A DNA stretch of 64,000 bases from Aquarana catesbeiana. Taxonomy: Eukaryota > Chordata > Amphibia > Anura > Ranidae. The notes beneath the pieces were generated by a model, which ran no database searches, was not told where the DNA came from, and saw only the letters and a list, made by a program, of their open reading frames with translations. This document shows positions 10,386 through 20,759 of this stretch, one piece after another (position 1 is the first letter of the stretch; each line of letters begins with the position of its first letter). Where the stretch lies: assembly GCF_042186555.1 (NCBI RefSeq), contig NC_133326.1:593557790-593621789 (forward strand), written 5' to 3'. The position numbers were made by a program, and so were the translations under genes.

Positions 10386-11126
10386 TCATTGGTAATATAT
10401 CAGATCTTCTAAAAATTGCCTGGATAATGGGAAGCTTTATAAGCAGTCAAAAATCACTGAAGACAACTGGAAGCACTTGAAATAAAATAATTTATTAGGT
10501 CATGAGGACATATAAGCACAGCATGAGAAATGTCCACTACATTGGCATTGGCCATGCATTTGCTTGGGGGTTCCTTGGTTTCCTCAATGCACAGGTTTTC
10601 CCATTTCTTACTATGTTGAACTGCACATACCAAGTTACTTTACTTGTGTTAGGCCTTTTGAATGCATAAGCTTTTGTCTTCATTTATTATAATGTATTAT
10701 AATACAGAATTTACATTTTGTGTCTGGTCCCCCGCGCTTTTAATTTCTAACCTATAAAATCAAATTACACGTGTAAAAAATTGATGTGGTTCGCTGCTAT
10801 ACACCAATATTTGTTCCCACATATAACAAAATATGAATAATAAGAGTAAGTGAAGCATTAGTCCTCTGAAATAATTATATAATTTGTGATGGGTGTTATA
10901 AATGCAAATATCTGATAATGATGTTAACATACAACATGAAAAAATTAACATATACAACAGGTGTGGAAACCCACAATAGCCAAAACTGCTTGAGTCACTG
11001 ATGGTGACACTTCCTGGCAATAATACTGGGTGTATAAAGCAATCTTGTATTAAAACAATAAGGGTGCGCAGTGTTTTTATAAGTGACCACTCTCCTGTGG
11101 ATACTCTTAGCAGACAAAACACCTTG
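10386..11126. other. No gene seen; contains a dispersed 125-bp repeat
   Basis: No supported coding sequence or RNA gene. About 10820-10945 matches 36246-36372 in reverse complement over roughly 125 bp with scattered differences, showing a dispersed, diverged repeat. The rest is AT-rich and not recognised. Confidence 0.5.
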
Positions 11127-11412
11127 GGATTGATTTACTAAAGGCAAATAGACTGTGCACTTTGGAAAGTGCAGTTGCACTCTGCTTATTCCAGAGCTTA
11201 GTAAATGAGGTAAAGCTTCACTTTGCAAAGAATACCCAATCACATGCAAGGAAAATAAAATAAAAAAACTGCATTTTTGCTTGCACGTGATTGGATGGTG
11301 GAAGTCAGCAGAGCTTCTGGTCATTTACTAAGCTCTAGAGCAACTGCTCTTGCAGAGTGCAACTGTACTTTTCATAGTGCACAATCAAGTTGTCTTTAGT
11401 AAATCAACCCCC
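11127..11412. mobile_element. Complete MITE, GTGCACTT family
   Basis: This non-autonomous element of about 285 bp has terminal inverted repeats. The left end reads TTGATTTACTAAAGGCAAAT and the right end, in reverse complement, TTGATTTACTAAAGACAACT; similarity continues inward through GTGCACT and AGTTGCACTCTGC. An internal inverted pair (CTTAGTAAATGA / TCATTTACTAAG) and a CAATCACATGCAAG / CTTGCACGTGATTG pair make it strongly self-complementary. No transposase is encoded. The superfamily is not clear and a target duplication could not be fixed. Confidence 0.7.
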
Positions 11413-11669
11413 TTGTGTCCCGCTACCAGCCAATATATGCACTCAGCTCCCATTCAGACCTGTAAAAGGTCTAAACATGTCTTCCCCTTAAGGGTATATA
11501 TCCAATGGCAAGTAGCTTCTGAGGGATCTCAAATTTCCTCCTGTGCAAAAGAGACTTGCTTCTGATTGTGCAGTAATCCTCATGCAGATAATGCTCAAAG
11601 GATTAAAAAAGCGAACATAGTGCTGAACTGTATAAAATCTGTATTTTATTTAAAGACAATCAATTAACG
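11413..11669. other. No gene seen between two MITE copies
   Basis: AT-rich sequence without a supported gene or recognised repeat. Confidence 0.4.
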
Positions 11670-11931
11670 CTTACATTTTTAGTGCACTTACTCCAGTGCA
11701 CTTGGGTAGAACACTTGACACTTGGGAGTACACTTGGAAGTGCAGTCGCTGTAGATCTTAGGGGGACATGCAAGGAAAATTAAAAACAGCATTTTAGCTT
11801 GCACATGATTGGATGATAAAGTCAGCAGAGCTTCCCCTCATTTCAGATCTTCCCCCCAGATCTACAGCGACTGCACTTCCAAGTGCACTTGTAGTGCAGA
11901 GTGTATTTGCCTTTGGTAAATAAACCCAATG
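11670..11931. mobile_element. MITE copy, GTGCACTT family, diverged
   Basis: It carries GTGCACTTACTCCAGTGCACTT on the left and TTCCAAGTGCACTTGTAGTGCA on the right, a central CTTGCACATGATTGGATGA, and ends GGTAAATAAACCC. It is related to the copies at 11127 and 10226. The left terminus is degraded, so that boundary is approximate. Confidence 0.55.
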
Positions 11932-12011
11932 TGTTTTGTCGCTAAGAATAAGCATCCACCGGACAGCGTGCACTTATAAGGACACTGTTCTTTCTGCCTG
12001 GAAACTGGAGA

Positions 12012-12203
12012 ATGTCCATAGCAACCAAAAAGTGTCCCTTTATGTCAAAAGCAGTTTTAGACCAGCTAGAAAACAGCGATAGTGAATTAGAATCCCTTGC
12101 AGAATTGAGCGATAGTGATTCGTGGGGAAATTCATCATCAAACACTGAAAGCAATGATAGCTATAATTCTGCAACTGAGCAAATTTCAGTGTTTTTGATT
12201 TGA
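12012..12203 (+). CDS. Short acidic Ser/Asp/Glu-rich ORF, unidentified
   Basis: I do not recognise this 63-residue frame. After a basic start it is a run of short acidic-serine blocks (S-D-S-E, E-L-S-D-S-D). Acidic N-termini of this kind occur in piggyBac-type transposases, and a TTAA-flanked element end follows at 12462, so it may be a relic of such a gene. AATAAA follows at about 12215. There is no catalytic domain, and it may be chance. Confidence 0.25.
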   Translation: MSIATKKCPFMSKAVLDQLENSDSELESLAELSDSDSWGNSSSNTESNDSYNSATEQISVFLI

Positions 12204-12465
12204 TTACATTATTGAATAAATGTTATTATAATTATATTATATTTTGTTATAATTATTTATAGTTATTTATTATATTATAATTTTGGATTACGTGTTTCAA
12301 ACTTTAACATACCTGGGATGTCTACTAGACTCTTGTTTAGACAGATTAAGTAAATTATTCCTACAAATTACAGGCCTACAATATAAAATGCCAAATTTAT
12401 ATGCAAAACATTGTACCACTTTCAGCTTCAAAAATATGACACAATCATACTGCCAGGGAGTTTAA

Positions 12466-12991
12466 CCACTTACGGACCCGCCCGCTGCAGTTTTACGTTG
12501 GCTGTTTGAAGGAGGATATCGTTGTTATGGCAGCAGCTAGCTGCCATCACCCCAGTATCCTCTTCTTCAGCGGGCGGTCCACTACAAGGTAAAAGTGGTT
12601 TCTGCGGCAGATTTGCCGCAAGATCACTTTTATCGGCGGCAGGAGAGGGCCCCCCCCTCCCGCCATGATCTGTTGCCCTCCACCGCTTACCAGAGCCGTC
12701 GGCAATGGCGGAGGCAATCGCGTCTTGTCTCCTGCTTGGTATGGAGATGAGTGAGGGAAAGATAGCCCCCACCCGTCTCCATACATTTGCTGGGCAGAAG
12801 CAACGTCAAAACGTCACTTCTGCCCACAGCTCTTAAAGGGCCATATGAAAACAGTGTTCAAACCACACATGTGAGGTATTGGCGTAATCAGTAGAGCAAG
12901 AGCAATAATTCTAGCCCAAGACCTCCTCTGTAACTCAAAACATGCAACCTGTAGAATTTTTTAAACGTCGCCTATGGAGATTTTTAAGGGT
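12466..12991 (+). mobile_element. Truncated TTAA-target DNA transposon (CCACTT-end family)
   Basis: The left end is TTAA (12462-12465) followed by CCACTTACGGACC. The family also ends AAGTGG-TTAA near 53858 on the opposite strand. A TTAA target is the signature of piggyBac-type transposons. Close to the end is a hairpin (ATGGCAGC-AGCTA-GCTGCCAT, about 12528-12548); the related copy also has a hairpin near its end. Inner sequence such as AACCACACATGTGAGGTAT (12859-12877) matches 53315-53333 inverted. The element stops abruptly at 12991, where the Gypsy LTR remnant begins, so its other end is missing. No transposase is present. Confidence 0.65.
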
Positions 12992-13576
12992 AACACTGCA
13001 CACAAACTTCAGTAATAACCAAAAATAACTTCTTTCTTTGAGTAAATAATATATTTATATAAAGAATTATTACAATGACTATACTATCACACTAACGTAG
13101 TGTAACAATATAAGAAATAGTTGTGACAATCAGTAACAGACACAAATATATCTAATTATGTATACATATACCTGGGAGCTCCACCTTCTCTAGACCTTAA
13201 AGTCACTATCTTTTGTAACTAAATGCAGGGCCCTGCAATGAAAAGGTAGACCTGACGTCTTCAGTCTTCGCTAGCTTTTATAATTGTAATCCGCAAAGGG
13301 TTCCTCCTGGGTGTTGCGCAGTGTAATATAACACACTAAAACAATTGTAATCCAGCAGATTGACTAAGTGTTCTTATATGAAGAAACCAGACATCTAGCA
13401 TCCGTTCTTGAATACTGGAGTCTATTCAGATGTAAAGTTCTCCAACTTAACTTGTTCCGTGGGACTATCAGTCCCAGCAACACTCTGTAACAGTTCTAAC
13501 TGTGTATGTAGTAGTTAAACAAACTTCTGGGTGTTAACCCTCTCACCACACGGGATCCGGGCATATGGATGTCTCC

Positions 13577-15486
13577 AAGAAAAAGACAATTCCACTCACC
13601 AACCAGTCTGCTGACCAACCAAATTTACCTGTCTAACCGTATGTTAAAGGCAGGGGTTTAGTTAGCACACATTTGCAAACGCATGTGAAAGCTGCAAGGC
13701 CTCGTCAAGGCACCCTGTATTACTTGCAGTCCTAACACTAAATTTATAAGTGTCTCCACAGTGGAAGCACATGCATTGAATGAATAGGTGTGAGACAGGT
13801 GAGCCAGGAGGCCGCCCTAGCCCCCTTAAAGGGACAGGACACACACTGGACACCCAGCAATAGCAGCAGAGGCGTCCAGTGTGTCCCCGACCCAAATATA
13901 CAAATGGTAACAAGACACTGGTCACCGCCCACACCCATAACTGGCCTTCACAGTAAGGAGCACATGGAGGGCATATACATACAAGAAAAAGACAATTCCA
14001 TAGCTCAACTCACCAACCAGTCTGCTGACCAACCAAATTTACCTGTCTAACCGTATGTTAAAGGCAGGGGTTTAGTTAGCACACATTTGCAAACGCATGT
14101 GAAAGCTGCAAGGCCTCGTCAAGGCACCCTGTATTACTTGCAGTCCTAACACTAAATTTATAAGTGTCTCCACAGTGGAAGCACATGCATTGAATGGATA
14201 GGTGTGAGACAGGTGAGCCAGGAGGCCGCCCTAGCCCCCTTAAAGGGACAGGACACACACTGGACACCCAGCAATAGCAGCAGAGGCGTCCAGTGTGTCC
14301 CCGACCCAAATATACAAATGGTAACAAGACACTGGTCACCGCCCACACCCATAACTGGCCTTCACAGTAAGGAGCACATGGAGGGCATATACATACAAGA
14401 AAAAGACAATTCCATAGCTCAACTCACCAACCAGTCTGCTGACCAACCAAATTTACCTGTCTAACCGTATGTTAAAGGCAGGGGTTTAGTTAGCACACAT
14501 TTGCAAACGCATGTGAAAGCTGCAAGGCCTCGTCAAGGCACCCTGTATTACTTGCAGTCCTAACACTAAATTTATAAGTGTCTCCACAGTGGAAGCACAT
14601 GCATTGAATGGATAGGTGTGAGACAGGTGAGCCAGGAGGCCGCCCTAGCCCCCTTAAAGGGACAGGACACACACTGGACACCCAGCAATAGCAGCAGAGG
14701 CGTCCAGTGTGTCCCCGACCCAAATATACAAATGGTAACAAGACACTGGTCACCGCCCACACCCATAACTGGCCTTCACAGTAAGGAGCACATGGAGGGC
14801 ATATACATACAAGAAAAAGACAATTCCATAGCTCAACTCACCAACCAGTCTGCTGACCAACCAAATTTACCTGTCTAACCGTATGTTAAAGGCAGGGGTT
14901 TAGTTAGCACACATTTGCAAACGCATGTGAAAGCTGCAAGGCCTCGTCAAGGCACCCTGTATTACTTGCAGTCCTAACACTAAATTTATAAGTGTCTCCA
15001 CAGTGGAAGCACATGCATTGAATGGATAGGTGTGAGACAGGTGAGCCAGGAGGCCGCCCTAGCCCCCTTAAAGGGACAGGACACACACTGGACACCCAGC
15101 AATAGCAGCAGAGGCGTCCAGTGTGTCCCCGACCCAAATATACAAATGGTAACAAGACACTGGTCACCGCCCACACCCATAACTGGCCTTCACAGTAAGG
15201 AGCACATGGAGGGCATATACATACAAGAAAAAGACAATTCCATAGCTCAACTCACCAACCAGTCTGCTGACCAACCAAATTTACCTGTCTAACCGTATGT
15301 TAAAGGCAGGGGTTTAGTTAGCACACATTTGCAAACGCATGTGAAAGCTGCAAGGCCTCGTCAAGGCACCCTGTATTACTTGCAGTCCTAACACTAAATT
15401 TATAAGTGTCTCCACAGTGGAAGCACATGCATTGAATGGATAGGTGTGAGACAGGTGAGCCAGGAGGCCGCCCTAGCCCCCTTAAA
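13577..15486. repeat. 414-bp tandem repeat, about 4.6 units
   Basis: The units repeat with a 414-bp period and are nearly identical from the second on. The first lacks about 8 bp (at 13596) and differs at one base near 13780. Each unit holds a hairpin, GGACACACACTGGAC with GTCCAGTGTGTCC, separated by about 22 bases. Short open frames recur once per unit on both strands (86 and 90 codons) but show no protein family and are explained by the repetition. The near identity points to recent amplification. The block lies wholly inside the Gypsy 3' LTR. Confidence 0.92.
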
Positions 15487-15592
15487 GTTGAGCTATGGAA
15501 TTGTCTTTTTCTTGTATGTATATGCCCTCCATGTGCTCCTTACTGTGAAGGCCAGTTATGGGTGTGGGCGGTGACCAGTGTCTTGTTACCAT
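15487..15592. repeat. Inverted partial unit ending the tandem block
   Basis: This stretch is the reverse complement of the unit segment running from ATGGTAACAAGAC to CTATAGCTCAAC-like sequence (for example 13904-14009). It joins the direct array at an AG microhomology near 15487. The inserted block thus ends in inverted orientation, next to the second copy of the 15-bp duplication (15590-15604). Confidence 0.85.
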
Positions 15593-16078
15593 ATGGATGT
15601 CTCCGTTTCAGCAGTTCTCAGTCCATATCGAGACACCACCATACCGTCACACTGTTCCGTTCACAAGCGACCTGGAGTCCTCGGTTATCTCCCCACAGGT
15701 CTCCGGAACGATCACTTCGGCTGCTCCAGCACGCTGTGATGCGATGGCAGGATCCTTGCAGCTGCTCCGCTCCTTCGCAAAGTAGGCCGCAACCCTGTAG
15801 GACACACACACCCACAGGGTTCTGCTGGCAGGCCACGCGTCTCAGGAACAAGAGACCTAAGATGGTCGCTCCTTACCCTTTTATATCCTCCCACAATGCA
15901 GTTCAGTTCTCACCTTGTCCAGGAGCATTGTGGGTGGGTCAGAGCTAAAGTTCCAAAGTAAACAATGAATCACTTCCATGTCATTTCACTTGATCATGAA
16001 ACGTAAACGTATTGTACTTTCTCAATTGTCCACAAGATGGCACTAACACAACCTATGTACTGTATAATACACATAGAG

Positions 16079-17014
16079 CTAGAAACAAAGGTTGTCAGCG
16101 CTACATACTCCCCCTGCTTTAAATCTTTTGTCCCCAAAGATATGTAAGACCTTGTTCCTGCTACACAGCTTAGCCTCTAACCGAGTGCACAGGACCGACA
16201 GAGGAGCCTCCCACCAATTCTCAGGTGTTGGAAAGCTACTCTGTGTACCCACAACTGTCACCTTAGTATCAGATACAGATGTGTTAAGGGGTGAAACAGG
16301 GTTCTCATTGTCCAGATTGACTGAGGAGAAACTAGGCTCATCAACATTCCTCTTGCTGGTAACCTTCGTTGTCTCAGAACACTCGCCCAATGTATCGTAT
16401 GTTAGTCTCTTGGGTGGGCGAATGTTCCTCTTTTCCCTTCGTTTTTTTGGTGTGTCCCCTATTTCTGGATGGACACTATTTTCTACTACTTCAGTGGAAG
16501 ATAAACACTTCTCAGCTTTGTCAGACAATGGCACAAACTCCAGAGCTTCTGGCCTGAGAGCCTCACTACTCTCTTCGGCTGCTGGTAATGAAACACTTGC
16601 TTTAGTTTCGGGTATGTTAGATGACCACAACCAGCTAATGTCCATCTCTCCCTCCTCATTGTCTTCAGTTATCAAAGCCCCAGACTGGGACCTAGTTACA
16701 GGTTGTTGTACATCCTCTGATGTAGATGATAACTCCTCGGGAATTATCCTGACTGCATCAGTGAGAGGCAAAAGGTGATTCCGATGCCAAGTCTTATAGG
16801 GTCCAGCACTTCCTTCTGGCCTGATTTCAAATACTGGGAGTCCTGGGAGCTGTTTACATACCTTGTATGGCTGTGATCTCCAGCGATTCGCCAACTTGTG
16901 TTTGCCAGGAATACCCAAATTCCTTAATAGGACTCGGTCACCGGGTTGAAGATCTTGGATCCTCACTTTGAGGTCAAAGTTTCTTTTATTTCTACTCCCT
17001 CTGCTGTCTGACAT
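16079..17014 (-). pseudogene. Gypsy integrase C-terminal domain and long tail
   Basis: This open frame of 311 codons begins at an internal methionine. Its first 80 residues are the integrase C-terminal (GPY/F-like) domain, with L-Q-P-G-D-R-V-L-L-R-N-L-G and then R-W-R-S-Q-P-Y-K-V, which binds DNA. The following 200 residues are a low-complexity Ser/Glu/Pro-rich tail with no known domain and a basic patch (K-K-R-R-E-K-R). The frame runs through the purine tract and stops inside the 3' LTR. A frameshift near 17040 separates it from the integrase core. Long C-terminal tails are known in some vertebrate Gypsy elements. Confidence 0.8.
16106..16120 (-). promoter_or_regulatory. Gypsy polypurine tract
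   Basis: On the minus strand AAAGCAGGGGGAG lies two bases before the LTR start TGTAGCGC. This is the expected place and composition of the plus-strand DNA primer. Confidence 0.8.
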
Positions 17015-17027
17015 AGTCCGGGCCTTC

Positions 17028-17705
17028 TCATAGGCAACCTTCAGACTCTCTCAGCCTATTTGCATATCCTCGATGAGAAGCCTCTGAAGTGTGATCCAGA
17101 GAAGTTCCAAAAGCTAGATCCACTGGTAACCTAGCCTCACGCCCAAACATCAGCCGATAAGGTGAATATCCAGTGACGTCACTCTTGGTGCTGTTATATG
17201 CATGCACTAAAGTGGCAATATGCTTACTCCAGTTGGGCTTTTGTTCAGAGGTTAGTGTCCCTAACATATTAAAAGGAGTTCTATTAAACCTCTCCGGCTG
17301 AGGGTCTCCTTGCGGATGATAGGGTGTAGTTCTGGACTTTTGAATTCCTAATAGATCCAGCAACCTCCTGATGAGTGTACTCTCAAAGTCTCTTCCTTGA
17401 TCTGAGTGGATCCTCTGTGGAAAGCCGTAATGGACGAAGAACTTCTCCACTAATGTCTTTGCCACTGTGACTGCCTTCTGATCTTTCGTGGAGAAAGCTT
17501 GAGCATATCTGGTAAAATGGTCTGTGACTACCAGAATTTTTCCTTGCCCACTCAAGTCAGATTCTAGACACAGGAAGTCAATGCAAACTAGATCCATAGG
17601 GCCTTGGCTTGATAAATGTCCCATTGGGGCTGCCCGTTGTGGCGGCGTCTTTCTCTGGATACACCTATGGAAGGAGTGACAGTAACTCTCCAATTCTTTC
17701 CTCAT
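17028..17705 (-). pseudogene. Gypsy integrase catalytic core
   Basis: The frame of 225 codons covers the end of the zinc-binding region and the whole DDE core. The first Asp is in V-C-I-D-F-L, the second in H-S-D-Q-G-R-D-F and the Glu in Q-P-E-R-F-N-R, with exactly 35 residues between the second Asp and the Glu (DD35E). The zinc region reads Y-C-H-S-F-H-R-C; a Cys is expected at the Phe position to give C-x2-C, so a zinc ligand appears lost. An upstream stop (T-A-A after R-D-R-F) cuts it off from the H-x-x-x-H half, and a frameshift near 17040 from the C-terminus. The enzyme would insert element DNA. Confidence 0.88.
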
Positions 17706-17714
17706 GTAAGGCCT

Positions 17715-18111
17715 TTAGAATCTATCTCTTATCAATTGAAGAGTTCTTTCTGACCCCAAATGCCCATGACAATCATGCAGAGCAATTAACACTGTCTCTG
17801 TGCTTCTCTGGCAGCAACAGTTGCCACTTTTCCTCCGGATCTTCAGAGGGGCCCCTTCGGTAGACCACCCCTTGCAACATCTGCAACCGATCCCACTCTT
17901 TGTGTAATAACAGAGCTTCTTTTTGGGCACTTCTCAAAAGTAAATCAGGGTGTTTACCCTCCAGAGCTTCCAATACCAAGCTGCAGAGCGGATCTTCTTG
18001 TTGATCTCTCCTAAGATCTTTCCTTGATAACTTAGGTAAACCCTCTGCAGCAATCTGGTAGACATTACAGTAATACCTGGGTACTCCTGCTGTAGTCACT
18101 CCAATCTCCAA
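17715..18111 (-). pseudogene. Gypsy RNase H-integrase linker and integrase zinc-binding start
   Basis: The frame 17773-18111 covers the linker with R-R-G-P-S-E-D-P-E and K-W-Q-L-L-L-P-E-K. After a frameshift near 17790 the other frame reads A-L-H-D-C-H-G-H-L-G, the His pair of the HHCC zinc-binding domain. The Cys pair lies in the next piece. The breaks near 18107, 17790 and 17707 are single frameshifts or stops. Confidence 0.75.
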
Positions 18112-18570
18112 TCCCCTTCAGGGGCAAGTTGGGTCCAATCCTCTTGTGAGCTCAGGGGACTGTGGGGTCTTCTTGACAGCGCATCCACATCTCTGTTGCC
18201 CACTCCCGGTCTGTATTTCAGGCTGAAGGAGAATGTTGAGAGAGCAGCCAACCACCTATGGCCTGTGGCGTCCAATTTTGCTGTGGTGAATAAATATGTC
18301 AGGGGGTTGTTATCTGTTTTAACTACAAATTTGGCACCATACAGATAATCTCTCAGCTTGTCCACCACAACCCACTTCAAGGCCAGAAACTCAAGCTTAT
18401 GAGTTAGGTAGTTCTTCTCAGCAGGAGACAAGCTTCAGCTCACATAAGCAACAGGCCTTAATTGTCCATTGTGATCCTGATAGAGCACTCCGCCCAGCCC
18501 ATCTCGGCTGGCATCCACATGCAGTTCATAGGGCTTGGTAGGATCCGCATAAGCTAACACTGGAGCAGTT
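18096..18570 (-). pseudogene. Gypsy RNase H
   Basis: The open part 18096-18431 has E-K-N-Y with the usual L-E-F-L-A-L (catalytic Glu), K-T-D-N-N-P-L (third acid) and V-D-A-L-S-R-R at the end. Upstream, in the same frame, are H-V-D-A-S-R-D-G-L-G-G-V-L (first acid) and P-V-A-Y-V-S, then an in-frame TGA at about 18434 where arginine is expected. A frameshift near 18570 joins it to the RT. RNase H removes the RNA template during reverse transcription. Confidence 0.82.
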
Positions 18571-20026
18571 GTAAGACTTCTTCAACAGACTGAATGTCTC
18601 TTCACATTCTTGGGTCCACTGATCCATGATAGATTCCTTTTTCTTCCGGGGCCCTTCTTTTTTTCTCCCAGGTTGCTCCGAATCCACATCGGCCTCTTCC
18701 TGATTCTTCAGTAATTCTGTAAGTGGGTGAGCTATCTTTGCGAACCCCTCCACAAACCTCCGGTAGTAGGAGCAGAATCCTAGGAATGACCTGAGCTCAG
18801 TCACATTCATGGGCCTTGGCCAAGAGGTAACAGCTTCCAATTTCTCGGGGTCAGTTGCTATCCCTTCTTCAGACACAATGTGCCCCAGATAGTTCACTGA
18901 AGATTGGTAGAATTGATACTTCTCCATTGAAAGTTTCAAACCTTCTTCATGTAGCCTCTTTGGAACTTTTTCCAGTCGCTCTTCATTCTCTTCAATAGTT
19001 CGGCCAAACACAATGATATCGTCTAAGTATACTAAGACCTCAAGCAAATTCATGTCGCCTACCGTCTTCTCCATGAGCCACTGGAAAGTTACTGGGGCCC
19101 CAGGCAGACCTTGTGGCATCCGGTTGAATTCATAGAACCCCACGGGGGTGATGAAAGCAGTCTTCTCCTTATCCTCAGGACTCATGGGGATCTGATAATA
19201 GCCACTCTTCAGATCTAATACACTGAACCTCTTCGCCCCTGACAGGCTCTGTAGGGCATCTTCTATACGGGGGGTAGTGTATTGATCAGGAATGGTCCGT
19301 CGGTTCAGAGTCCTGTAGTCGATACACAGCCGGAGTGACCCATTTTTTCTTCCTCACCACCACTATCGGAGAGGCGTATGGACTCCTGGACTCCTTGATA
19401 ATCTCAGTCCTCTTCAGCTCAGCCAGCTGTTCTCGGAGGTCTTCAAGATCTCCCAGCGGGATCCTCCTGACCCTTTCCCGAAAAGGTTTGTCTTCCTCCA
19501 ACCGGATCTTGTGCTCTGCACTCTTGGCATACCCCACATCAAACTCGCTTTTAGAGAAAACTTCCTTCCATCTCATGAGCTGGGCTTTGGCCCTCTCCAT
19601 CCATGCAGGCGTAAGGGAGGTGTTTTTCGGGTAAAAATTCTCTATGGGAATCTCCTCTTCTGGCCCCTTTTTCACATCTCTTGGCAAAACCGGGGTTGCT
19701 TGATTTGCCTGCCCAGGTAGCATTCTTGCTGGTATCTTCACAGGCAAGGCTGTTGTGTTCCGAACACTGACTGAGACTCTCCCCCTGCTTCTCTTAAGCA
19801 CCTTAGTAGATAACACTTTTGGGAGTATCTCCAGACCCACATCTTCTTCCCGAGTGTCCGTCTCCAAGATAATGAAAGGACCAGGTTGTCTCCAACTCAA
19901 CTTGACAGAGGCTCTCATGCATACCACTTCACCCGGTTGTAGCAGTTCTTCATTTAGGTCCAAACGCCAAACTTTTCCCACCCCTTCTGGTGGGGCCTTT
20001 TGTTTATGTACTATGTTCCTGTACAC
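18526..20026 (-). pseudogene. Gypsy reverse transcriptase
   Basis: The N-terminal frame (19286-20026) carries a region linking protease to RT and then the RT fingers: H-K-I-R-L, F-R-E-R-V-R-R-I-P, I-I-K-E-S-R-S-P-Y-A-S-P-I-V-V-V-R-K-K. A frameshift in an A-run near 19352 moves it to the frame that reads L-R-L-C-I-D-Y-R-T-L-N, F-S-V-L-D-L-K-S-G-Y-Y-Q-I, R-M-P-Q-G-L-P-G-A-P, then the catalytic Y-L-D-D-I-I-V-F and thumb (L-G-H-I-V-S, L-R-S-F-L-G-F-C-S-Y-Y-R-R-F). This is a textbook Ty3/Gypsy RT. The YLDD is intact, but the frameshift inactivates the copy. Confidence 0.9.
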
Positions 20027-20144
20027 TTGGCATGGGATGCATCTTCACGGCCGGAGCACTTTCCTTCTGTACAAGCGGTGTCAGGAGTCTTCTGACCAGA
20101 TCAGTATTTGTTCCGATAAGGGAACTTTTATGAGCCCCAGGGTG

Positions 20145-20417
20145 TCAGGTACACACAACCGCCAGGGTGTCGAAAGTCTCCGCCTTCCCAGCCACACTTG
20201 GGTCAAAGGTGAGTTTGATAGGGATATATCCCTCATAAGGAAAGTTCTGGGTACGTAGACCCCATATCTCCAATTCTTCCAACTTTTGCAGGGGCAGATG
20301 CTGGAGATGCTTCATGTAGAAATCTTTGTATAATAGGGTCACTTGGGCTCCAGTATCCAACAGGGCCTTAGCATAGATTCCTTCTACCTGGATTGGGATA
20401 ATCAGAGAGGGTCCCAC
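20145..20417 (-). pseudogene. Gypsy aspartic protease
   Basis: The 90-codon frame has A-L-L-D-T-G-A-Q-V-T-L-L, the D-T-G catalytic triad of a retropepsin, and downstream a hydrophobic flap-like region. The protein would act as a dimer and cut Gag-Pol. It is out of frame with the neighbouring Gag and RT pieces. Confidence 0.85.
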
Positions 20418-20444
20418 TAAGTTGCGGGGAAATTCACCCTGAGT

Positions 20445-20759
20445 TTACGGCTTCTTCTGCCTACTAGAACGTATCTTGACTCTTCGCTTCCATGGACGTT
20501 CACTCAACTTCATTCCTCCCTTTACTCTCAGAACTTTGGGAACTTGGGTTTCGTTGGAGTTGACGACAGTTACAGGGTGCCCAGCTAACTCCTTCACTGG
20601 GGCCCTTTTAAGTTTTCCGCCGGCTTTTGACGTTGTACTGCTGCCCTTGGACTTGGGCACACATTTCCGAAATGCCCAACTCCTCCACAGTTGAAACAAA
20701 GTCCAGATCTGCTTCTCAAGGTGGAATTTGAGACTCTCTTTATTTTTCTGTTCCTTCAT
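20445..20759 (-). pseudogene. Gypsy Gag nucleocapsid region with CCHC knuckle
   Basis: The 104-codon open frame is not the coding frame throughout. Over about 20655-20705 another frame reads C-F-N-C-G-G-V-G-H-F-G-N-V-C, a perfect C-x2-C-x4-H-x4-C zinc knuckle of a nucleocapsid domain. The flanks are Lys/Arg-rich. The knuckle binds and packages element RNA. A frameshift separates it from the capsid part. Confidence 0.8.

Larger units (their letters stand above)
12992..16105 (-). repeat. Gypsy 3' LTR, 3'-truncated and interrupted
   Basis: Segments 12992-13576 and 15605-16105 match the 5' LTR (28485-28628 with 35300-35754, and 35755-36243). Between them sits a 2-kb insertion. The LTR starts (minus strand) with TGTAGCGCTGACAACC at 16105. 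Its last 200 bp or so, present in the 5' LTR at 28289-28484, are missing: at 12992 the match stops and TTAA-transposon sequence begins. Confidence 0.85.

Noticed and set aside
10226..11931. tRNA-derived SINEs
   Set aside because: No A-box/B-box pair or A-tail is seen; the copies have terminal inverted repeats and fit MITEs better.
13662..15292. Repeated 86- and 90-codon open frames on both strands, one set per 414 bp
   Set aside because: They arise from the tandem repeat. The frames have no domain, and near identity of the units leaves no evidence of selection on a protein.
13577..15486. CRISPR-like array
   Set aside because: The unit is 414 bp and fully repeated with no unique spacers. The setting is vertebrate mobile-element DNA.
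16092..16778. Plus-strand 228-codon frame opposite the Gypsy integrase tail
   Set aside because: Antisense shadow of the minus-strand integrase C-terminal frame, which has the recognisable domain.
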